A stretch of 64,000 bases of DNA from Cryptomeria japonica (GCF_030272615.1 NC_081413.1:552199136-552263135); one strand, 5' to 3'; shown: positions 37,070 through 51,599, counted from the stretch's first letter. Numbers and translations: made by a program. Notes: generated by a model from the letters alone, not told the origin.

Positions 37070-38249
37070 TTACATAATTTATATATCTCTATCTATACGT
37101 CTTCACTATTTACACATGTACATGTCTCCAGCCCATGTTTGGGGCCACTATGACACTGACTTCCACATCAGATTATCCACCTACCACTATGGTGAGTGTA
37201 GCTCCTCCAACATCGGTTGTTGCGGATGAGCAGAGAGATTCAGTACGTTGACACTCTATCTTAATTTATATATATATCTAGGTATTTAATTAATTTTGTT
37301 CATCAAACTTACATGATATTTTAAGTAAATAAATAAACATCATACAGTTGATTTAATATCTAGATTTAATTAATTTTGTTGTACAAGTGGACATGACCAT
37401 CAAGATGAGTTTACATTAAGATGGGCCATATGATCATCCTAATCCTCTTGTTAGTTTTCTGCAGACATTGTCTGCATTTCATGTATTTAATGTTGATTTA
37501 AATTTAAAAAAATTGATACAAGTTTCAGAGTTTTTATTTAAAAATTAAATTAATTTGTATATATAATATATGTGCATGCGTGCATATAATTGATAAGTGC
37601 AACTCTTTTTTAAATACCTTCTAGGATCTTGTTGATAGTGGAGTTTTTGTTGATGTCGCCCCGGATACAATGCATACAGGAGATGATCTGAGTCAAGTAC
37701 ATGCGTATGAACATTAAATTATCTCTACTTCAAAATGAACATTTTAAATATAAATTTAATTTAAATTTCTATTTTAAATCATTGATCTTGATCTATATAT
37801 GTGTGTGTGTGTGTACATGTACTATATAGCATGAGATACCAGTGTTATCGACTGCCCCTATAGCACCTAGAGATGCAGAGCCCTCAGTGGAGTCTAGAGG
37901 AGATGAGCCTACTCATGTACACGTATGTGCTACTGAACTTATAATTAAAAATTAAAAATTATATATATATATATATATGAACATGAAGAGGGTAGAACTC
38001 TCACAAACTTGAACATTTTTTTCTTGAAGAGTGGATCTTCTCCTCTTCATCCGCATGGCTTGAAGAGGAATCTAGAATGATTTAGGGCTTACAGTCGTCT
38101 TCATTTTAGGGGATAGATTTGTTACATGTTTCATGCAATTTACTGACATTTGATCATTCCATCCCATGGGACTTATTTATTTTGTGCACTTTGATTATAT
38201 ATTTCATTTTGAGCATGGACTTGATGTACATGTGTACATGCATACACAT
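36906..38249. other. Intra-element DNA without a recognised gene
   Basis: Contains short AT runs (about 37036-37066 and 37962-37978) and a few GA/GT-bounded short frames that could be further exons of gene A, for example around 37625-37680 and 37840-37920, but nothing conserved. Confidence 0.45.
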
Positions 38250-38357
38250 GGACTTGTTTATTTTGTGAATACACAAGGACTTGTTTATTTTGCGCGTATA
38301 CATGGACTTGTTTATTTTGTGCATATGCATGGACTTGTTTATTTTGCGTGTACACTT
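38250..38357 (+). repeat. 27-bp minisatellite, four copies
   Basis: GGACTTGTTTATTTT recurs at 38250, 38277, 38304 and 38331. Units are in frame (27 bases), which creates spurious repetitive open frames. Confidence 0.92.
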
Positions 38358-38442
38358 CAATGATTATATTTCATGTTGACCACATGTGGACTTGTTGAAC
38401 ATCACACAACTACACTTGATATACATATATGCATGTGTACAT

Positions 38443-39374
<932 letters not shown>

Positions 39375-39393
39375 AACTAAGTCAAATTTAATT

Positions 39394-39582
39394 GTCCAAG
39401 GGGTTGAGATTAACTAGTTAAAACACTGGGTTCTCATTGTGGAGACCCAAGTTCAATTCCCAATAGGGACATCTAAAAATGGGGAAGGTCTAGGATCAAT
39501 CTAATCAAACATAATAATAATAATAATAATAATTCAAAATACTACGGCTTTGGCCTATTACCAACCAAAAAAAACAAAAAAA
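39394..39582 (+). mobile_element. tRNA-derived SINE with 19-bp target-site duplication
   Basis: The head resembles a tRNA gene: an A-box-like GGTTGAGATTAACTAGTT, then AACACTGGGTTCTCATTG, then a B-box-like AAGTTCAATTCCC. A body with an (AAT)n run and a tail of A-rich sequence follow. AACTAAGTCAAATTTAATT is present directly before (39375-39393) and after (39583-39601), a perfect 19-bp duplication. The insertion is inside the large TIR element, so it is younger than that element. Plant SINEs use LINE machinery in trans; whether the LINE at 10668 is the partner is not known. Confidence 0.85.
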
Positions 39583-39929
39583 AACTAAGTCAAATTTAAT
39601 TAAAAATACAAAAATCAATTAACTAAGTCAAATTTAACCAAAAAAATGATGCATACATACCAATTAGGACATGGCTTAAAAGGGGAAATTATTTAAGCAA
39701 TTGAACAATTTATCATTGAAAAACATCAAATATAGAAATTAAAACTAAACATTTAACAAAAAAATGATGCTTACCAATTCATTGGAAATCTTGATTTAAT
39801 TCTAAAGATTCATGAACTCGTTTCACATGCCACCAACAACAAAATAACTACTTTAAGATAAACCTACAACAACAAAAAATAGTTAGATATATATTATATA
39901 TAGGATTTAAATCTAGGGGGGTGGGATTT

Positions 39930-40770
39930 AAGTTAAAACTAGGACATGTGGCTTAAGGGGAAATTAACTAATTAGGATGTGCATGAGGTAAACTAAAGTT
40001 GATGGGCATAGTTGGGATGCGGCTTAAGGGGATCAAAGTAGAAATAGGACATGTGGCTTAAAAGAGGATCATTTGAACTAAATTATAGGACATGGCTTAA
40101 GGGGAAATTAATTGATTAGGACATGACTTGGCTTAAGGGGATGGGTGTACAATTGGTACATGTGGCTTAAGGGGATCAAACTATAAATAGGACACGTGGT
40201 TTAAAAGAGGGTCATTTGAACTGAATTATAGGACATGGCTTAAGGGGAAATTAATTGATTAGGACATGACTCAGCTTAAGGGGATGGGTGTATAATTGGG
40301 GCATGTGGCTTAAGGGGATCAAACTAGAAATAGGACATGTGGCTTAAAAGAGGATCATTTGAACTAAATTATAGGACATGGCTTAAGGGGAAATTAATTG
40401 ATTAGTACATGACTCGGCTTAAGGGGATGGGTGTACAATTGGGACATGTGGCTTAAGGGGATCAAACTAGAAATAGGACATGTGGCTTAAAAGAGGATCA
40501 TTTGAACTAAATTATAGGACATGACTTAAGGGGAAATTAATTAATTAGGACATGACTCGGCTTAAGGAGATGGGTGTACAATTGGGACATGTGGCTTAAG
40601 GGGATCAAAACAGAAATAGGACACGTGGCTTAAAAGAGGATCATTTGAACTAAATTATAGGACATGGCTTAAGGGGAAATTAATTGATTAGGGCATGATT
40701 CGGCATAAGGGGATGGGTGTACAATTGGGACATGTGGCTTAAGGGGTTCAAAATAATAAGGACATGGCTT
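39930..40770 (+). repeat. 143-bp tandem array rich in GGCTTAAGGGG
   Basis: GAACT(A/G)AATTATAGG recurs at about 40075, 40218, 40361, 40504 and 40647, giving a 143-base period and nearly six units. Each unit contains several ATG(T)GGCTTAAGGGG words. These are reverse complements of the CCCCTTAAGCCACAT words at 34100-35600. Confidence 0.93.
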
Positions 40771-41106
40771 AAGGGGGAAAAAAAAATTAGAATCTAGATG
40801 GAAGTGCAAAATAGTCAAGTTCACATTTTAAATGAATTATGAAAACCTATATATATTTTAAAAGCAATTTATATCAATTTAAATCATTTCAAAAGACATG
40901 TAATTTTAAAAACAAGTATACGTACCTCTATATATTAAATACTTATTCCATTACATGTACCACAATTGTGTAAGATCTCTCAATAAGGGGATAGACCTAT
41001 ATATATCAAACAATAATATTTAAACCATCTACATGATCAAATGGTATGTAATAAAAAGAAATTATATATATACATTTAATGTATACATACCTCTTTATTT
41101 AAATAC

Positions 41107-44100
41107 TTATTCCATTGTACCATCTGCATCCTCTCTTTTTTCCAAAGCATCTATAATTGTCTCGTGATCTTCCATAGAAATTGTCCACAACATTTTATTA
41201 CTAGGTCTGCTATGATATCTCACTAGTTGTATATTTGTTGCAACAATCAAATGTGAGTAGTGTATTATCTTCTTATGTGTTTCATAATCTTCAAAAGCAG
41301 GTAAACCATTCTTGTCAAATATTTCCTTAGCCAAGTTCCAACAACTACCATTGAACTAGTCGGATAATGAAAACCATCATCATCTTCTCGAGGATTAACT
41401 AGTTTGTGTTTAGTCTCAACACATCGAGCCAACGAATATTATGTTTCCTCTTCATTGTCTTCAGATGCAACAACGGCATACACATGTCCTAGACAAACAA
41501 AAAATTAATAAATTATCAAAATTTAGAATTAAAGAAATACCATTTTTAATTTACACTAAATATAAAAAAGTTTGAAACTAATTTTATTAAATGGCCAACA
41601 AAATAATAAAAAATGACTACCTTTCTATACAAGGTCTGAAACACGATCATAATCATCTGATGCAAATAGTTCATCATTATCTTCAATTGTGTTAATCTGA
41701 TCTTGTGCTTGAGTAGGAGTCAACGATCTTTGCTTCCAATCTTCAACCCATTCAGTATTCTCACATACATCAGAATCACCTGAAATACAAAACTGACAAA
41801 AACATGCAAGTTCCCTTATCCATATAGTCCATGTGCTTGCATTTGAACTCTTAAATGAATGCCATTTTGTCGATTTTCGAATTGTCTCACAATCAAGTTT
41901 CGGCACAATGTATTCCTCTTCAACTAACCAAAAGAATCATTGAATTGTAGGGTTCACATTTGATTCAGTAGATAAGGTTGTGTTGCACCAATCTACAATT
42001 GCACGTGCATCTTTAAATTTTACATTATCTTAAAATTTTAATTGCTCTCTAGCAAGAATTATTTTAACACATGCACCAGCTCCATCATGTTCTCCTTTAC
42101 CATGTCTAGCTTCAAAAAAACTCCATATATGTTGGATATTGTATTCCTTGTGAGGCCTGCTTAACCAATAAAACATTCGAGCATTCTTGAATTGTCCAAT
42201 ACAATTATCTGACCATATAAGATGTTTTGTCATCTGGATTCCTCTTTCTCTTATATTTCTATAAAATATTTTGAAACAATATTGAACAAACTCTGACGAG
42301 TGCATCCTATTATCACTCACATAGAAATGATACTCCCTTAGGATTTTTCTATCATCCTTTGTGCTATCATCTGCGTGTCTATAAACAATATGAACAAAAA
42401 TAGCAACTTGAGTGGAATTGTAATATTGAGATTGAATTTCTTCTTGTGGCTTAAGAGTATAGTTTTCTGCAAATTCCACCACTAATAGTATACTTCCAAT
42501 TGGAAATGTATTTCTACATTTACGAAATTGAGAATCAAGTCATCTAGCATGTTGAGAGTGTGTCACATATTTTGGTACAATCTTACTTTTAAATTCTGAC
42601 ATACACTAACCTTCTTTGTGATTAAATCGACACGCTTTCTAGTTTTCCCATCCTTTAAGGGATACTCAACATTCTTAAATCTTCTAACATCCACTAGTTG
42701 TTGTCCAAAATCAGTTTCACTACTCTCATGCATACATTCTACTAGTGATGAAAAATTGCCACAACTAGAACATTGTCCAAAGATACATGAATGTAAATAA
42801 AAGAATTGCCCATCAGTTCTTTGACAAAATAAACTTGCTACAAATTCCTTGATTGATTTAGGTGGCATATCAATATCACATTCCTGGATAAGCATATTAC
42901 TATGCAAAACACAACATATGTATCGAAAAACATCATAATAGTAATGAAATTGCACGTGCATTTTACAACAACAAGAGACTCTTTTCTTATTAATTTTCAC
43001 ATAACAGGGCTTGGATTTTTCAAATGATCTTTGACTTATAGTAATATTTCCAGGTAACAAAACTTCATCCAGAAATTTTCTATAAAATTAAGTTTGAGTT
43101 GTGTCTAATAGGTGTTTTGGATGAGGGTCATGAATTTTACACCCCACTCTCAACTTTAGAACATCTCTAGTATTAGATGATACCCTTGTATTATCATGCC
43201 AAAAAATTTCAACCAAATATTTCACTTCAATATTCAATTTCATATCTGACCTGTGAAGTCTACCACTAAAACTCTAACTTTGGTTGATTGGATCACTTTC
43301 AATACTTTCTCTTGTTTTAGCTGCTCTAACCAGTGTTTTAGGATGCATCTTTAAAATTCCACTAATGTTGCTTACCATCCTTTTATTCAAGTTTGCTTTA
43401 TTGACTATGATAGTTGTTATATATCTCGTTGCGCCACATTCTTATCTTTAGATAGACTCATTGTACCAATAGATTCAATAGAACTTGGAACAGTACACAT
43501 AGCATGCTTAACGGATTCATCTTTTTTTTATGGTTTCACATAGATGCCTATTTTTTTCATCACTTTTCTCATTTTCCACATTCTCATCAATTGCATCACA
43601 AGTTGACATTGAATTGCAAGTTTTTTTTGATAAAAAAATTCTTTGTATATTGTATTGGCATATGTTCTTATCTGTCTCCAAGAAATATTACCAGGAAGAT
43701 TATCTAGAACCTTTTTTTCAATTTTTATAAAAAAGTTTCCCTAATCTTCAACAATTGGAGGATTTTCATTTTCACCATGTTCAAAAGGATTTTCACTTTC
43801 AACATTCAAAATAATTTCATCTTTACCAACATGAAGGTTTTCATTTTCATGGACAATTCTATCAATCTCAACATTGGTATATCCAACTTCTACTAAATCA
43901 TCAATATGAATATCACCTATAATCACATTATCCATGTCTTCCAGAGAAGGATTTGAAGATGTACCTCAATAATTTGAAGATGGACCTGGATTTGAGGATG
44001 TTGTACTTGGAATATTCTTCATAATTTTTTAATTCACATCAACATCATCCATAATTGCATCATCTATGTCCATCTAATCCCCCAAGGCATCTTATTGAAT

Positions 44101-44268
44101 GTTTGTCTCTTCCATTGTTGTGGATCCAGAAGCATCAGGATTATTCATTTGTTGAATCCTCGTTCTTCTATCCCTTTGACGTTTGGCCTCCTTCTCTCTT
44201 TCTTCTTGAATTTCCTCAACGGTCAATTCCCTCCTTTGTTTCTTCTTCTGACATTGTTTAGACCCCAT
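41107..44268 (-). pseudogene. Element gene 'B', copy 1: transposase-like protein
   Basis: Reading on the minus strand: a basic start MGSKQCQKKKQRRELTVEE (44268), an acidic section (43935-43741), a Cys/His-rich section (43060-42563) with SKPCYVKINKKRVSCCCKMH and CIFGQCSSCG, then a catalytic-like domain (42482-42030). That domain holds VEFAENYTL, EYHFYVSDNRMHS, IWSDNCIGQFKNARMFYW, WSFFEARHGKGEHDGAGA and REQLKF. Spaced acidic residues around SDNC and HGKGEHDG recall DDE/D-type transposases in some unclassified animal and plant elements (from memory, not a search). The C-terminal part (41500-41107) contains GHVYAVVASEDNEE, YPTSSMVVVGTWL and DHETIIDALEKRED, and recurs at 48266-48660. Probably a multi-exon gene, now broken. 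Confidence 0.6.
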
Positions 44269-44459
44269 GACTAAAACCATGCAATAAATGCCACCTTCAA
44301 AAAATGGATCTAAAATTGCAACAAAAGAACATCCAAAGGACAACTAAATCATAATATATCATGTAAAAACTTGCACATTTGAAGACATATTTTATTATGT
44401 TAAATGATCACTTATTTATACAATTTTGAAAAAGAAGAATTAATGAAAAAACAAAATGG

Positions 44460-44585
44460 GATCCTATTTTAATTCAAAACAAGATCCCGTGTTGTTTTTT
44501 TATTTTTAAATAATTTGCAATTTAGAACGGGATCCCGTTTTAGATATAGGATCTCGTTTGTAAAAAAGAGTTTTTGGGTCCCGCT
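44460..44585. repeat. Right subterminal palindrome block (GGGATCCC)
   Basis: GGGATCCT, AGATCCCG, CGGGATCCCG, GGATCTCG and GGGTCCCG words within 125 bases, mirroring 32290-32525. Confidence 0.8.
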
Positions 44586-45400
44586 TGTAGGTTCGGAATT
44601 AGGCTTGGAAAATGGTTCGGAAAGCTGAACCTAAGGCTTGGAATTGGTTTGACTTGCAACTTCAAGCCCAAATCAAGCTTCATACAAAAAAAAGACTTAA
44701 AAATATATCTGAAAACCTAATTTTCAGAATTTTTTTAAACAACAAAAACCCATTATAGTACACACTGTCTAGATTCTAAATATATATTTTTTTAAGAGAA
44801 TGGATCAATATTTTTAATTTTAAAATAATTTCTAATGAAAGAGATCCATACACTTGAAATAACATGGTTTTTTAAAATTTTAATAACTTTTTTGTCTTTA
44901 AGTTTTTTGAAATTTTTTTTATATGGCATCAAACTATAGACAAATCTATACAGTTTAAAAAATGTTAAGTTTAGGTCAAATTATGCTTGCCGTACATGTG
45001 CATTTTTCAAAATAGTGATTATGCCCAATTAAAAAATAACAAAATATATATATATAAGGAAAAAAATTACAAAAAAATATAAAGGTGAGTGGGTTATAGA
45101 TCTTTTCCCAAAAGGATAAAGAAAAATACTTTCATTTAGGTCAAATTATGCTTGTCGTACACGGGCATGGTATGGTCCTAAAAAGTGACTTTTAAACTAT
45201 AGGTTTTACAAATGCCTATTCAAACTTCATTTTGAAGATCCGGGTATTAAAATAAATTACACATTTGGAAAATAGACTTCGAGCACTACATTTTCTATTC
45301 CTGAATTTTTTCAAGAATCATTCTTTAAGTGCCTCAAATATTTAGGTCAAACCGGACGAAATCAAAAAAAAAGGGAAAAAACTTCCACTTTTTGGCCAAA

Positions 45401-45428
45401 AAGTGGACACAACTTCTTGTAGGCACCC
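45401..45428 (-). repeat. Right terminal inverted repeat
   Basis: AAGTGGACACAACTTC then TTGTAGGCACCC, the imperfect reverse complement of 32203-32230. About 815 AT-rich bases without a gene separate it from the palindrome block. Confidence 0.75.
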
Positions 45429-45689
45429 CATTCTTAGATTGATTAAGCCACCATAGAAAGTTGTCCATGATATCTACAAGGTTGAGGTGGTAGATTTGTA
45501 TAGTTTTCTAATGTAAGAATTAAAAATAATAATAACTATTTTGATTCAAAATTCTTTAATTTTTAGAAACTAAAAATCCTTCACCAATTCATGGAAACCC
45601 TAGTGAATAATATGGATAACCAAACCCTCAACAAAATCCTCCATGAATTCCTTTACATCATTTCGAGATGCAAGAAAACCTAATAGGTT

Positions 45690-48150
45690 AAATTAACAAA
45701 AAAATCATCACTCATTCAATCGAATGTTGTCGCGTGGCCAATTTCTTGTTCTTCTCATCGTGATAACGAACTGTCAGCTTCGACATGTTCAATTAGGCAT
45801 TATTACCCTATGCATGCTCCTATTTTTCCCCGCCACTCAGTCGAATGCTCGGGGTCATACCCTAACGGTGTTGTTCCTTGAGCACCCTAAGTGCTAAAAA
45901 TTGTTAAACTTTGACGGGCCCTAACTCAGAATCTGTGGCACCTATGAATTATCCATTTGAACCTATGGGGTCACGAGAGGGGTCCCTACAAAAGCCTATC
46001 TCAATTTTTCATGTTTCCCTACGGTTTTATTAGGGAAGCATTTTTTCGGTTGGCAAAAAAATCATCAGTCTCATTCAATAGAATGTTATTGCGTGGCCAA
46101 TTTCTTGTTCTGCTCATCATGATAACAAACCATTGGCTCTGACATGTGCAGTTACACATTATTACCCTATGTATGCTCCTATTTTCACCCCCACTCGGTT
46201 GAACGCTCGGGGTCATACCCTACCGACGTCATCCCTTGAGCACCCTAAGTGCTAAACATTGTCAAACTTTGACGGGCCCTAACTTAGAATCTGTGGCACC
46301 TACGAATGATCCGTTTGAACCTATGGAGCCATGAGAGGTGTCCCTACAAAAGCCTATCTCGGGTTTTTAAGTTTCCCTATAGTTTTATTAGGGCAACATT
46401 TTTTCAGTTGGCAAAAAATTGTCAGTCTCATTCAATTGAATGTTGTCGCGTGGCCAATTTCTCATTCTTCTCGTCGTGATAACAAACCATCAGCTCTGAC
46501 ATGTCCAACTAGGCATTATTACCCTATGCATACTCTTATTTTCCCTCCCCACTCGGTAGAACGCTCCTGATCATACCCTACCAGTGTCGTCCCTTTAGCA
46601 CCCTAAGTGCTAAAAATTGTCAAACTTTGACGAGCCCTAACTCGAATTCCGTGGCACCTCCCCACCCATTTCTCAGGAGATAAGGCCCAAGTCTCTGTGA
46701 ATGATTCATTTGAACCTATGGGTCCATGAGAGGGGTCCCTACAAAATCCTATCTCGGTTTTTCAAGTTTCCCTATAGTCTTATTAGGGCAGCATTTTTTT
46801 GGTTGGCGAAAAATTCGTCAATCTCATTCAATCGAATGTTGTCGCATGGCCAATTTCTCATTCTGCTCATCATGATAACAAACTGTTAGATCCAAAATGT
46901 CTAGTTGGGAATTATTACCCTATGCATGCTCTTATTTCTCCCCCACTTGGTCGAACGCTCGGGGTCATACCCTACCGATGTCATCCCTTGAGCACCCTAA
47001 GTGCTAAAAATTATCATATTTTGACGGGCCCTGACTCAGAATCCATGGTGCTTGCAAACGATCTATTTGAACCTATGGGGCCATGAGAGGGATACATGCA
47101 AAATCCTATTTTGGTTTTTCAAGTTTCCCTACGGTTTTATTAAGGCAACATTTTTTCGATTGGCAAAAAAATCGTCAGTCTCATTCAATCGAATGTTGTT
47201 GCGTGGCCAATTTTTCGTTCTGCTCATCGTGATAACGAACTGTCGGCTCCAACATGTCCAATTAGGCATTATTACCCTATTAATTCTCCTATTCCCCCCC
47301 CCCCACTTGGTCAAACGCTCGTGGTCATACCCTACCGGCATCGTCCCTTGACCACCCTAAGTGCTAAAAATTGTCAAACTTTGACGGGACCTAACTCGGA
47401 ATGCATGGCATCTGTGAATGATCCATTTGAACCTACGAGGCCATGAGAGGGGTCCCTAAAAAATCCCATCTTGGTTTTTCATGTTTCCCTATGGTTTTAT
47501 TAGGACAAAAAAAATTTGGTTGGCAAAAAAATCGTCAGTCTCATTCAATTGAATGTTGTCGCGTGGCCAATTTATCATTCTTCTTGTCGTGATAATGAAC
47601 CGTTGGCTCTGACATGTCCAGTTAGGCATTATTACCCTATGCATGCTCCTATTTTTCTCCCCCACTCAGTCGAACGCTTGGCGTCATACCCTACCGACAT
47701 CTTCCCTTGAGCACCCTAAGTGCTTAAAATTGTCAAACTTTGATGGGACCTAACTCAGAATCCATGGCACCTATGAATGATCCATTTGAACCTACAAGGC
47801 CACAAGAGGGGTCCCTACAAAATCCTATCTCATTTTTTCAAGTTTCCCTATGGTTTTATTAGGGCATCATTTTTTCGGTTGGCAAAAAAATCGTCAGTCT
47901 CATTCAATCGAATGTTGTCGCATGGCCAATTTATCATTCTTCTCATCGTGATAATGAACTATCAGCTCCTACATGTCTAGTTAGGCATTATTATCCTATG
48001 CATGCTCCTATTTTTCCCCCCACTCGGTTGAATGATTGGGGTCATACCCTACCAGCGTCGTCCCTTGAGCACCCTTAGTGCTAAAAATTGTCAAACTTTG
48101 ACGAGCCCTAACTCGGAATCTGTGGCACCTATGAACAATCATTAATAGAC
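45690..48150. repeat. 357-bp tandem satellite, about seven copies
   Basis: GAATGTTGTCGCGTGGCCAA or a variant recurs at about 45724, 46081, 46438, 46835, 47194, 47550 and 47910. The period is 355-360 bases except for one unit lengthened by about 40 bases near 46650-46690. Each unit contains CATTATTACCCTATGCATGC and GAGCACCCTAAGTGCTAA, the latter holding a short inverted repeat. Each unit carries an open frame of about 60 codons, but this follows from the repeat and I see no reason to call it a gene. The array begins about 260 bases beyond the right end of the large TIR element. Confidence 0.93.
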
Positions 48151-48265
48151 CTACATTTTGAACACATCCTTAATATACATGTAAAAAAATTAAAAATTAA
48201 GGTTTAATTACCATTGTTTGAAATGAAATGCATGATAAAAAAAATAAGGCACCATTAAAGACCTA

Positions 48266-48660
48266 CTACTCAAGTATGCCTAAAGGGTCATCTCTTTGCT
48301 TAAGACTATCCAGTATTGCTTCATGATCAGTAGTAGTCACTATCCATAGCTCTTTGGTCTTTGGTTTTTCTTGATGCTTCAACAACTTGATATTTGTAGC
48401 TATAATAAGGTTTGAATAAATTAGAATAGTTTTGTGTCTCGCAACCAAGTTCCCACGACAACAACTAAACCTGTAGGATATGTGAACCAGTCATCATCTA
48501 TCACTGGTTGTGTTAGCTTCTGTTTTCCCATTACACATCATACCAACCAATATTATGATCTCTCTTCATTCCCTTGCAGTGCAACAACTGCAAAAACATG
48601 TCCTAGTTGTACAAGATCTAATAGATGGTCATACTCAAGTGAACTTTCCTCTTTGATGAT
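48266..48660 (-). pseudogene. Element gene 'B', copy 2: C-terminal fragment
   Basis: Minus-strand phrases GHVFAVVALQGNEE, DDDWFTYPTGLVVVVGTWL, SNLIIATNIKLLKHQ and DHEAILDSLKQRDD align with GHVYAVVASEDNEE, DDDGFHYPTSSMVVVGTWL, SHLIVATNIQLVRYH and DHETIIDALEKRED of the 41107-41500 part. The catalytic-like domain is not present upstream, so only the C-terminal end of the gene remains. Confidence 0.65.
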
Positions 48661-50871
48661 CACGGGTGAAGCATGAGAATCCTATGGATAGTGCAAGCTT
48701 GTATCACCCAAAAAACATTTAAATTTTCCATAGGCATAGGTAGGTAGGAAAAAGTGAGTCCTCTTTGATGAAAGATCATGTTGAGCATGAATGAGACAAA
48801 GTCAGTCTGAACATGAAAAGAGAAAAATACAAAGAGTTGACCCATGTGTGAAAAGCCAAGAAACAAAGTATTTGAAAACCAATATTTCAATTGGTTTTGG
48901 AATAATGAAAAAGGTGAGCTCTTGAAGGAAAAAGAATAGGTAGACTCTTGGTAAGGAAAATGAAGGGGTGGTATTATTTTCAGTAGAGCGAGATTCATGG
49001 AAAAAAAGGAAAAACTGAGTTCAGATTTTGCAAAGAGAGATCAAATGATGGCACACAACTTTTTGAAGATCTGTCATAAATTTCTCAATCTGTGTTGCTG
49101 CTCATGATTTCATGTTTGCAAATTTGGATTATAACTATGGTTTTTTGTGTCTTTATCATGCATCAGGGATATGTGTATTAAATATGGATTTTGGCTGTAA
49201 GGTTGAGGCTGCCGTTAATTTGTCTCCCTATTTTTGACTACATCATCTATTGATCAATGTGGCTAAAGGCCTTCAAAACAAGCTTATGTTGCTAATTTCG
49301 TAATGTTCAAAGGTATATCATTTAACATTATGATTGTGCTTTTAATTTCCAAAAATATGATAAATGTCATAGGCAGTATTGGCCAGCAAGTTAAGCTAGA
49401 AATCCAGAAATGAGCGAAAAGCTTCATTTTATCTCAATAAAGTTGTACCTATTTCATTATTAGAAAGAAAAAATAAGTTATGCACTGAACTGCAGTCTAA
49501 TTTAATATCTATCAGTTGCCAAAATTAATCCAAGGCCATTTCATGGCTAGTACAAAAGAGACTACATTGATATTCTCTAAGCCAAACTTACTTGAATGTC
49601 CAAGAAAAGAAATTTTAATCCTAGAACATCAAGATGTTGAACAAAACTGTAAGAGGAAATGACCATATAGTTTAACATGTAAACATACATGAAGGTTAGT
49701 GGTTGAAAAACTATGCAAATAAAATATACAAAGATCTGTTATTAGTATCCTCTATATTATGGATTTGAATTGATGTTCTCAATTAGTTATTATCTGTTCA
49801 ACTTTTCTTCATAAGGCACAACCAACTGGTAGTTATCATATCAGGACAACCACCCATGACTTTCAAAGTAATTGATATTTATTTCTACACCTCACACTCA
49901 CAAGATTAATAATGAAATGACATTTATGATTCATCAAATGCTGACAAAGTCTAATCAAAGTTCAACCTTAAGATGTATACAACATATCATATTCAACTTC
50001 AAGATGCATAGAACTTACCATATTCAAGCTCATGCCAACCACCACTTGGATATTCAAGCTCATGCCATATAGACATATAATGTCATATATTTGGAAATAT
50101 ATATGTGAAAATGCCATATAGGCATACACCAAAGGACCTTAATCACTTACCGCAAACTAATAATCTTTCTCAATCAATTTTTACAACAATTCATTTGTAA
50201 TAGGGGCACACTCACAATTTGAAGTTACAAAGCCCTATGACAAGCATCAAAATAGAAATTAAACTACAAATGAATATCATTCAATATTTCAATTAATAGA
50301 TAAATAAGACAAATATAATGTGAAATTTACTAATCTGACTCATACTACTGTCAAAGGCATCAAAGATGCTACTACTAGAGAACACCATGCTCCATTGTGG
50401 AGCGAATATTAGGTGCATCTGATGTCAAAATTTGAAAATGAAACAATGTTATTCAATTGCCAAAATCCAACTTACTTTATTTTACAAACCATTAATGAAT
50501 AAAAATAGACAAGGTTACCTAAGTGAAAGTTCGATGACCACCTTGACTAGTAGGTGTGGATGTTGAAGGCCCAACATTAACCTATTCAACATCTAATGTG
50601 AGTTATAAGATTACCACTCACATAAGGTTAAACTACTCACATGTGTTATATTTATAATTTCTTTACTAGTTACAAACCTGTGGATTTGACATCATCATGC
50701 AATCAAAAGGCGGAGGGCCACTAGACTGAGGGTGAACACTCTAACCCTAAAATTTTATTATAATCACTCTAGTAAGTTAGTTAATATTAGATTTCAAAAT
50801 AAAATCATTCTAGTAATTTACTTAATATTATGTTTCAAAATAAAATTTAACAAATTGAATTTGAACTTGTT
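48661..50871. other. Intra-element or intergenic DNA, no recognised gene
   Basis: Open frames are short and unlike any family I know. A phrase around ATTCAAGCTCATGCC is repeated at 50021-50063. Where gene B's missing upstream part would be expected, unrelated AT-rich sequence is found. Confidence 0.5.
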
Positions 50872-51503
50872 CTAATTTACCTGACTATCAATGCCAAATG
50901 TTTGGTTCAATAGATCATCTATCATGACAATTTGATCCACTATAGATGTGTCCTGGTCACGTGCATTTGAATCATCTTCATGATCATAAACACAACGAGA
51001 CCCACAATTTTGACATAAGTGAGGTTGAACTCGATTCCCAGAAGACTCAACCACATCACCCTATTCTAGAGGCCTAGTGTGATTATAAGACTTTGAGTCA
51101 GTGAGCTAATGGACTCTAAGGTCTCTACCTCAACACCCTCCTTCAAAATAGAAGGGATAGTGATATGTGCAATCTTTGGTTTACCTAGGGGTCTTGGTGC
51201 CAAATTTTGAGTACGTTGTGACCCTACTCTATCCTATGTAGAGCCCCCACCTCTACCTTGGAACTCAGACCTTATGTTACTGCATGGAGGATTGTTAAAT
51301 TTGCAATAGAGTTTCCTCAAAAAGTATTGTGGGACCTCATTGTTACCAGATGGAGGATAGTTAAAAACCATCCACCACCCATCCCAAAAATTATTCCTTA
51401 TCCCTTGGTGATGGCACCAATGGATAGGTAACCTCCTGGAAGAATCTTGTAGAGGTTCATTGGTTCTTGGATCAATAAATAGTGCATACAAATCAAATTT
51501 CAA
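50872..51503 (-). pseudogene. Element gene 'A', copy 2, unknown function
   Basis: The core at 51503-51234 starts MKFDLYALFIDPRTNEPLQD and continues WCHHQGIRNNFWDGWWMVF, NYPPSGNNEVPQ, YFLRKLYCKF and FQGRGGG, colinear with the core at 36260-36560. A weaker tail to 50872 includes LCQNCGSRC, comparable in place with the Cys cluster of copy 1. The reading frame of the core is uninterrupted. Unknown family. Gene A and the gene B remnant lie on the same strand here but on opposite strands in copy 1, so one copy has been rearranged. Confidence 0.6.
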
Positions 51504-51599
51504 TTTTTTTTTTGTTCACTGGTGATTGTTGACAGAAAACAAAATGTGAAGACTATGGGCCGTTGGAATCCACAAAATCTCCCACAAGGCTCTTTTTTA

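Noticed and set aside
39394-39470. A functional tRNA gene
   Set aside because: Box-like words are present, but the arms do not fold into a full cloverleaf and the unit has a long tail and TSDs, so it is a SINE.
45957-47980. Repeated 60-95-codon frames in the 357-bp array
   Set aside because: Each satellite unit carries the same frame with interruptions, without start context or independent conservation.
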